Shown: positions 6,651 through 9,896 of the stretch, piece after piece
How the letters are laid out: each line of letters starts with the position of its first letter
Position numbering within the stretch: the first letter of the stretch is position 1
Source of the DNA: Tardiphaga sp.
Lineage (GTDB): Bacteria; Pseudomonadota; Alphaproteobacteria; Rhizobiales; Xanthobacteraceae
Direction of reading: 5' to 3'
Assembly (NCBI GenBank): GCA_028290765.1
Contig: JAQGJF010000007.1
Coordinates: 1-9,896, forward strand
DNA: 9,896 nucleotides
Notes under the pieces: model-generated
What the model saw: only the letters and a program-made list of their open reading frames with translations
The model's database searches: none
What the model was told of the DNA's origin: nothing
Translations under genes and position numbers: made by a program

Positions 6651-7777
6651 TGATCCGTTCGACGCTGTCCGCCATCTGCGTCACCCTGTTTCTCGCAGGG
6701 TGCGCTTCGTTGCCGAGAGCGCCATTGGGATCCGTCGATCGCGCCTATGTAGCCGACATTCCACGCGCAAGGATTTCCGCCGAGGACGGGTACCGGGCCT
6801 TCGTCCGATCGAAGACGGATTCGAGACCGCTCACGATCCTCGCTTTGTCGGGAGGAGGTGCGGACGGCTCCTATGGCGCCGGATTCCTGAAAGGGTGGTC
6901 GGAGTCGGGGCTTCGCCCGGACTTCGACGTCGTGACGGGGTCGAGTGTCGGCTCCTTGATCGCGCCTTTCGCGTTCCTGGGACCCGATTACGACCGCGAC
7001 CTCGAAGCCATTTTCACCAGCGGTGTCGCGGAGGATTTGCTTCACGTCGCTGTCATAGACGCGGTCGTGGGATCCGGCATCTTCAAATCGGGACCGATGA
7101 CCGACCTCATCGCCAAATATGCCGACAACAGGCTTGTCGATGCGGTGGCGGCGCGGCACCGCAAGGGGAAGTTGCTGATCATCACCACCACCAATCTGGA
7201 TGCGCAGCGAACCACCCTGTGGAATATGGGCGAAATCGCAGCCAGCAACAGCCCACGCCGGTTTGAATTGTTTCGCTCCGTTCTGGCGGCGTCCGCCGCC
7301 ATTCCCGGAATCTTTCCGCCGGGCTTCATCACCGTACAGGCCGACGGAAACAGTTACGTCGAAATGCATGTCGATGGCGGCGTCACGTCGAACATCCTGG
7401 CTGTGCCGGAGAACGTTCTCACGGCGCACGCGACGTCATTGCCTGCCAGTTCGCGTGTCTTTGTGATCGTCAACGGCAAGCTGTCGCCGGACCCTGCACT
7501 GACATCGGATCTGATGCTCCCGATCGTTGCGCGTTCGTTCCAGACATCGGTCAAGGCCAACACCCGCAACGCCATGATTGCCACATACGATTTCTGCCGA
7601 AGAAACAACTGGGAATTCAACGCCACGGCAATCGATGCGGGAAAGATCACCCGGAGCGGGCCGATCAATTTCGATACCGATTACATGAAGGACCTCTATG
7701 CATACGGACGTGCAAAAGGCGCGTCAGGGCGCGGCTTTCAGTCCAATCTAGACGGGCTGAAGGGGCATGGCAGCTAG
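6650..7777 (+). CDS. Patatin-like phospholipase lipoprotein
   Basis: This 375-residue protein should hydrolyse acyl ester bonds of phospholipids or related lipids, using the Ser-Asp dyad of patatin-like enzymes. A lipoprotein signal ends in LFLAGC with Cys18, so the enzyme is probably anchored at the periplasmic side of a membrane. The oxyanion-hole Gly-rich loop is at residues 68-70 (SGGGADGSYGAG), the nucleophile is Ser99 in GSSVG (97-101), and the catalytic Asp242 lies in VDGGV. All the key residues are present. I chose the ATG at 6650 over the TTG at 6647, since the ATG gives a compact signal peptide. No strong Shine-Dalgarno sequence is seen, and the start overlaps the stop of the preceding ORF. 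It is the main catalytic member of the plus-strand envelope run, besides the cyclase. Confidence 0.93.
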   Translation: MIRSTLSAICVTLFLAGCASLPRAPLGSVDRAYVADIPRARISAEDGYRAFVRSKTDSRPLTILALSGGGADGSYGAGFLKGWSESGLRPDFDVVTGSSVGSLIAPFAFLGPDYDRDLEAIFTSGVAEDLLHVAVIDAVVGSGIFKSGPMTDLIAKYADNRLVDAVAARHRKGKLLIITTTNLDAQRTTLWNMGEIAASNSPRRFELFRSVLAASAAIPGIFPPGFITVQADGNSYVEMHVDGGVTSNILAVPENVLTAHATSLPASSRVFVIVNGKLSPDPALTSDLMLPIVARSFQTSVKANTRNAMIATYDFCRRNNWEFNATAIDAGKITRSGPINFDTDYMKDLYAYGRAKGASGRGFQSNLDGLKGHGS

Positions 7778-7939
7778 ATGTCTCGCGCACCAGAAGCCGG
7801 AGTTCCGTCAGGGGAGCCAGAAGCGGCCGCAACAGCCGCCTGGTTCCCGCGCATGGCAAATTTAGCACTGCATTGGTTGGGAAGAACGTTCTATCTGGCG
7901 CTGTTCGCGGGAATGGTGCTGATCCTGATGTCGGGCTGA
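7778..7939 (+). CDS. 53-residue protein with one C-terminal membrane segment
   Basis: An ATG directly follows the patatin stop (TAGATG) and opens a 53-codon frame. The N-terminal half is Ala/Glu/Pro-rich and soluble. Residues 38-52 (FYLALFAGMVLILMS) form one hydrophobic segment close to the C-terminus, preceded by LHWLGR with a positive charge, so the protein would be membrane-anchored at its tail. A purine-rich AAGGGG lies about 12 bp upstream, inside the patatin gene, and coupling to patatin translation is likely. An internal ATG at residue 26 would give a 28-residue membrane peptide. The family is not recognised. The order of a soluble arm, one basic loop and one helix argues that it is real, but its short length leaves doubt. 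Confidence 0.5.
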   Translation: MSRAPEAGVPSGEPEAAATAAWFPRMANLALHWLGRTFYLALFAGMVLILMSG

Positions 7940-7950
7940 TACGCCGGACT

Positions 7951-8130
7951 TCAAGATGAGTCCAACTGAGGCAGCCTGAAAGAAACCTCGGCCGGCGATA
8001 TCGCCGGTTGCATCTCGAACGTAAGTGTCTGCCTCAAACCATGGGGCGTCCTGTTCGCAACAACGAGCGTCCCACCCTGGCGCTCGATGGTTAGCCCAGT
8101 GTACTCGCCGCGATTAGAAGTCTTATTCGA
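7951..8130 (-). pseudogene. Probable remnant of a histidine kinase C-terminus
   Basis: The minus strand is open for 59 codons between a TAA (8131-8133) and a TGA at 7951-7953, with no usable start codon near its upstream end. The translated text YTGLTIERQGGTLVVANRT followed by PHGLRQTLTFEMQPA looks like the end of an EnvZ-type HATPase_c domain (GLGL-x-I ... GG-x-L-x-x-x-N ... G-x-x-x-x-x-x-L-P), with the residues between the G2 box and the last helix deleted. Nothing upstream on the same strand continues the kinase in any frame I could read. I call it a truncated fossil. The identification comes from reading the motif by eye and could be chance. Confidence 0.4.
7989..8010. terminator. Possible hairpin after the patatin run
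   Basis: A perfect 16-bp palindrome, CCGGCGATATCGCCGG (7992-8007), can fold into a 6-bp GC stem with an ATAT loop, extended by two G-U pairs and one C-G pair to 7989-8010. It lies about 50 bp after the small membrane ORF, where a terminator is expected, but only two T follow it. It also lies inside the kinase remnant, so its palindromy may be incidental. Confidence 0.3.
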
Positions 8131-8159
8131 TTACCTCTGGGCGCGCGCGAGTGAGGTAG

Positions 8160-8396
8160 GTGCATAGTGAAGTTGTGCTTTGCAAGAACGAAAAAACGTT
8201 CCTAGCCAATCGCGATCGCGTGAGCGTGTTTCATGCGGTCGGCGGCGACGAAATGATTGTCGTCGCGACGAAGCCGTTTTGTTGCTCCCATGAAGACACC
8301 TTGAAACCAGCGTCTGCTAGCCCCATCCTTTGTGAAGGGGTGCAGAACTTGGTCACCGACGGAACCGTCGCACGTGGTCGGCGGGTGATTTGGTAG
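8160..8396 (+). CDS. Doubtful small hypothetical ORF
   Basis: A 78-residue frame starts at a GTG, with GAGG immediately upstream and too close for ideal spacing. It has no recognised domain, signal peptide or membrane segment. Its composition is fairly protein-like in the first half (a VFHAVGGDEMIVVATKPF stretch) and includes a Cys-Cys pair. It ends 7 bp before the next ORF, whose Shine-Dalgarno sequence overlaps its stop, so the two could be a pair. It may be a shortened copy of a longer gene, since this part of the window shows other signs of decay. Confidence 0.3.
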   Translation: MHSEVVLCKNEKTFLANRDRVSVFHAVGGDEMIVVATKPFCCSHEDTLKPASASPILCEGVQNLVTDGTVARGRRVIW

Positions 8397-8403
8397 GTGA
8401 GCT

Positions 8404-8658
8404 ATGGGTACACTTGAATTCGTTTCCAAGGATTTCCAGGCGGGAACCGATACTGTGGTGCCGAACACGGACATTCGCGAGATTCCCGAATGTCGGCCCA
8501 CGATGATCGCGCGAAAAGGCAATCCCAGATTTGGCTGGGTGATCGATGTGCTCTGGGTTGATGGCGAGACAGAAGTAATCAAAGGGTTCGCCACCGAACA
8601 TGAGACCGTTGAGTGGATCAACCAACATTCCAAAGGGCTGGCAAGGCGTGATGATTGA
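8404..8658 (+). CDS. Small hypothetical soluble protein (84 residues)
   Basis: An AGGTGA (8395-8400) precedes the ATG by 3 bp. The protein is acidic to neutral and soluble. Its C-terminal half reads GWVIDVLWVDGETEVIKG then FATEHETVEWINQHSKGL, i.e. two short beta strands followed by an amphipathic helix, a layout common in small conserved rhizobial proteins of unknown function. There is no signal peptide or membrane segment. No family name can be given. It is stand-alone or paired with the doubtful ORF just upstream, and about 317 bp separate it from the next gene. Confidence 0.6.
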   Translation: MGTLEFVSKDFQAGTDTVVPNTDIREIPECRPTMIARKGNPRFGWVIDVLWVDGETEVIKGFATEHETVEWINQHSKGLARRDD

Positions 8659-8975
8659 CAAGCATCCCGTCGCCGAGCTCCAGCGTCCGGTCCGAAAAGT
8701 GCCGGTATAGGAATTGGTGCGGTGCGGTAATCCAAAATCGCGGCATGAGCACTTCGGCAAGGATGACGACTAGCCGGCCAAATCTGCGGCTACCAACAGA
8801 GGATCGCGAGGACAAAATCCGTCGCGCAGGTTGTTGTGTCGTCCATACAGGGTGGTAAGGCCGCTACCCGCTTGCTCTTCGCGCGCTGCTAGCCCAATCT
8901 TGCCTGGATTCAGGACCGGTTCGAGGGGGTCCGGGATCAGATCGCGCCATCGCGGCAACCGCGAGGTCTTGATCC
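8659..8975. other. Intergenic stretch without a convincing gene
   Basis: Short frames exist on both strands, but none has a start with a Shine-Dalgarno sequence or a recognisable domain. A minus-strand frame (8618-8815) contains SDRTLELGDGMLV, faintly like the end of an ABC ATPase, too short to call. GAGG at 8963-8966, 9 bp before the ATG at 8976, is the ribosome binding site of the next gene. The promoter of that gene must lie here, but I see no clear -35/-10 pair. Confidence 0.4.
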
Positions 8976-9896
8976 ATGAACTGCTCCCGTTGCGGTTTCG
9001 AGGTTCAGAGCGGTTTTGCGTTCTGTCCAAAATGCGGAGCGAAACAGTCGAACGCGTGCCCCGGTTGCGGCCATGTGTGCGCACCAGATTTTGCGTATTG
9101 CCCGAAATGCGGCGCCCAGGTCGAGGACGCCGTTGAAGCCGGCGGCCAACGGAAGCCGTCATCACCGACGATTCCGGCGACGGTCCCGACGGGGATCCAT
9201 CCACCGGCGCCGATGCCGAACCCGGTTGTCGAGACCATCCGAGGATCCCGGCCGACCCACCACAAGGTCGACACCGAAGCGAACCGCCGCACCATTACCG
9301 TGCTGTTTGCGGACCTCAGTGGCTTTACCGCGATGAGCGAACGGCTCGATCCGGAAGTCATGCAGGCTGTTCAGAACGAATTGTTCGAGGAATTGACGGC
9401 AGCGGTGCAAAGCTTTGGCGGTTTCGTGGATAAATTCATCGGCGATGCGCTGCTCGCCTTGTTTGGTGCGCCGTCCGCGCACGAAGACGACCCTGAGCGG
9501 GCGGTCCGCGCTGCCCTCGACATGATCAGGCGGACGGCGCAACTGGGGGAACGTTCGACGGTATGCGCCGGTTTGCCGCTGATGCTGCATATCGGCATCA
9601 ACACCGGGCACGTGGTTGCAGGTGGGCTCGGTGCCGGCGTTACCAAATCCTATTCAGTGACCGGCGACACCGTGAATACCGCTCAACGATTGCAGTCGAT
9701 GGCCCCCTCGGGCGAAGTTTTGGTGGGACCGCTCACCTTCCGCCTCACGCGGCATGCGTTCTCGTACGAATCGCTTGGCGAGGTTGCGCTTCGCGGCAAG
9801 GCGGGCAGCGTTCTGGTCCATCGCCTGAAGGGACCGCTCGATGCGCCGCGGGCAGCACGAGGACTCGAAGTGCTTGGCCTCAGCGCGCCGCTGATC
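8976..9896 (+). CDS. Double-zinc-ribbon class III adenylate/guanylate cyclase (partial, right edge)
   Basis: The frame is open from the ATG at 8976 to the window edge (307 codons seen) and continues beyond it. Two zinc ribbons open the protein: C3-x2-C6 with C17-x2-C20, and C28-x2-C31 with C42-x2-C45. A Pro-rich linker (about 55-95) leads to the cyclase domain (about 105-280). Metal aspartates are Asp113 (FADLSGFT) and Asp157 (KFIGDALLALF). Lys153 and the transition-state pair Asn234 and Arg238 (VNTAQR) are kept. The residue normally Asp or Thr for purine choice appears to be Ser in KSYSVTGD, so ATP specificity is less certain than for the other cyclase here. In rhizobial genomes this architecture usually continues into an AAA-type ATPase and TPR repeats, which would lie outside this window. 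GAGG 9 bp upstream supports the start. Confidence 0.9.
   Translation, partial: MNCSRCGFEVQSGFAFCPKCGAKQSNACPGCGHVCAPDFAYCPKCGAQVEDAVEAGGQRKPSSPTIPATVPTGIHPPAPMPNPVVETIRGSRPTHHKVDTEANRRTITVLFADLSGFTAMSERLDPEVMQAVQNELFEELTAAVQSFGGFVDKFIGDALLALFGAPSAHEDDPERAVRAALDMIRRTAQLGERSTVCAGLPLMLHIGINTGHVVAGGLGAGVTKSYSVTGDTVNTAQRLQSMAPSGEVLVGPLTFRLTRHAFSYESLGEVALRGKAGSVLVHRLKGPLDAPRAARGLEVLGLSAPLI

Noticed and set aside
8202..8735. 177-codon minus-strand ORF
   Set aside because: It covers two plus-strand ORFs, one with a good Shine-Dalgarno sequence. It has no domain or signal and a Ser/Pro/Thr-rich composition typical of antisense frames.
8618..8815. Minus-strand frame with HFSDRTLELGDGMLV resembling the end of an ABC transporter ATPase
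   Set aside because: The similarity covers about 15 residues and no Walker or signature motif is present. It could be chance.

Overview
The high GC content, codon use and gene content suggest an alphaproteobacterium of the Bradyrhizobium / Rhodopseudomonas type. This rests on protein style only; no rRNA or tRNA marker is present.

Left part (1-2385): a divergent pair. A CelD/BioF2-like GNAT acyltransferase lies on the minus strand. A NodB-fold polysaccharide deacetylase homologue lies on the plus strand. They share a 131-bp intergenic region with a long, nearly perfect inverted repeat. The deacetylase homologue has lost all three residues of the canonical Asp-His-His metal site, so it is probably a pseudoenzyme or a strongly diverged enzyme.

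Middle part (2386-7939): a TetR-family regulator with a basic KSP-repeat tail, followed by a tightly packed plus-strand run. The run contains a DUF3313-type lipoprotein, a secreted DUF2147 protein, a class III adenylate/guanylate cyclase, a doubtful small lipoprotein-like ORF, a patatin-like lipoprotein phospholipase, and a 53-residue protein with one membrane segment that begins directly after the patatin stop codon. A promoter upstream of the run has a TetR-style inverted repeat filling the space between its -35 and -10 boxes. I read this as one TetR-controlled transcription unit linking envelope proteins, a lipid hydrolase and cyclic-nucleotide signalling. That reading is inference from layout.

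Right part (7940-9896): a looser region. It holds what looks like the decayed C-terminal tail of a histidine kinase on the minus strand, two small hypothetical ORFs, about 300 bp with no convincing gene, and the start of a second class III cyclase. This one has an N-terminal double zinc ribbon and runs off the right edge.

No CRISPR array, insertion sequence, tRNA or rRNA was seen.
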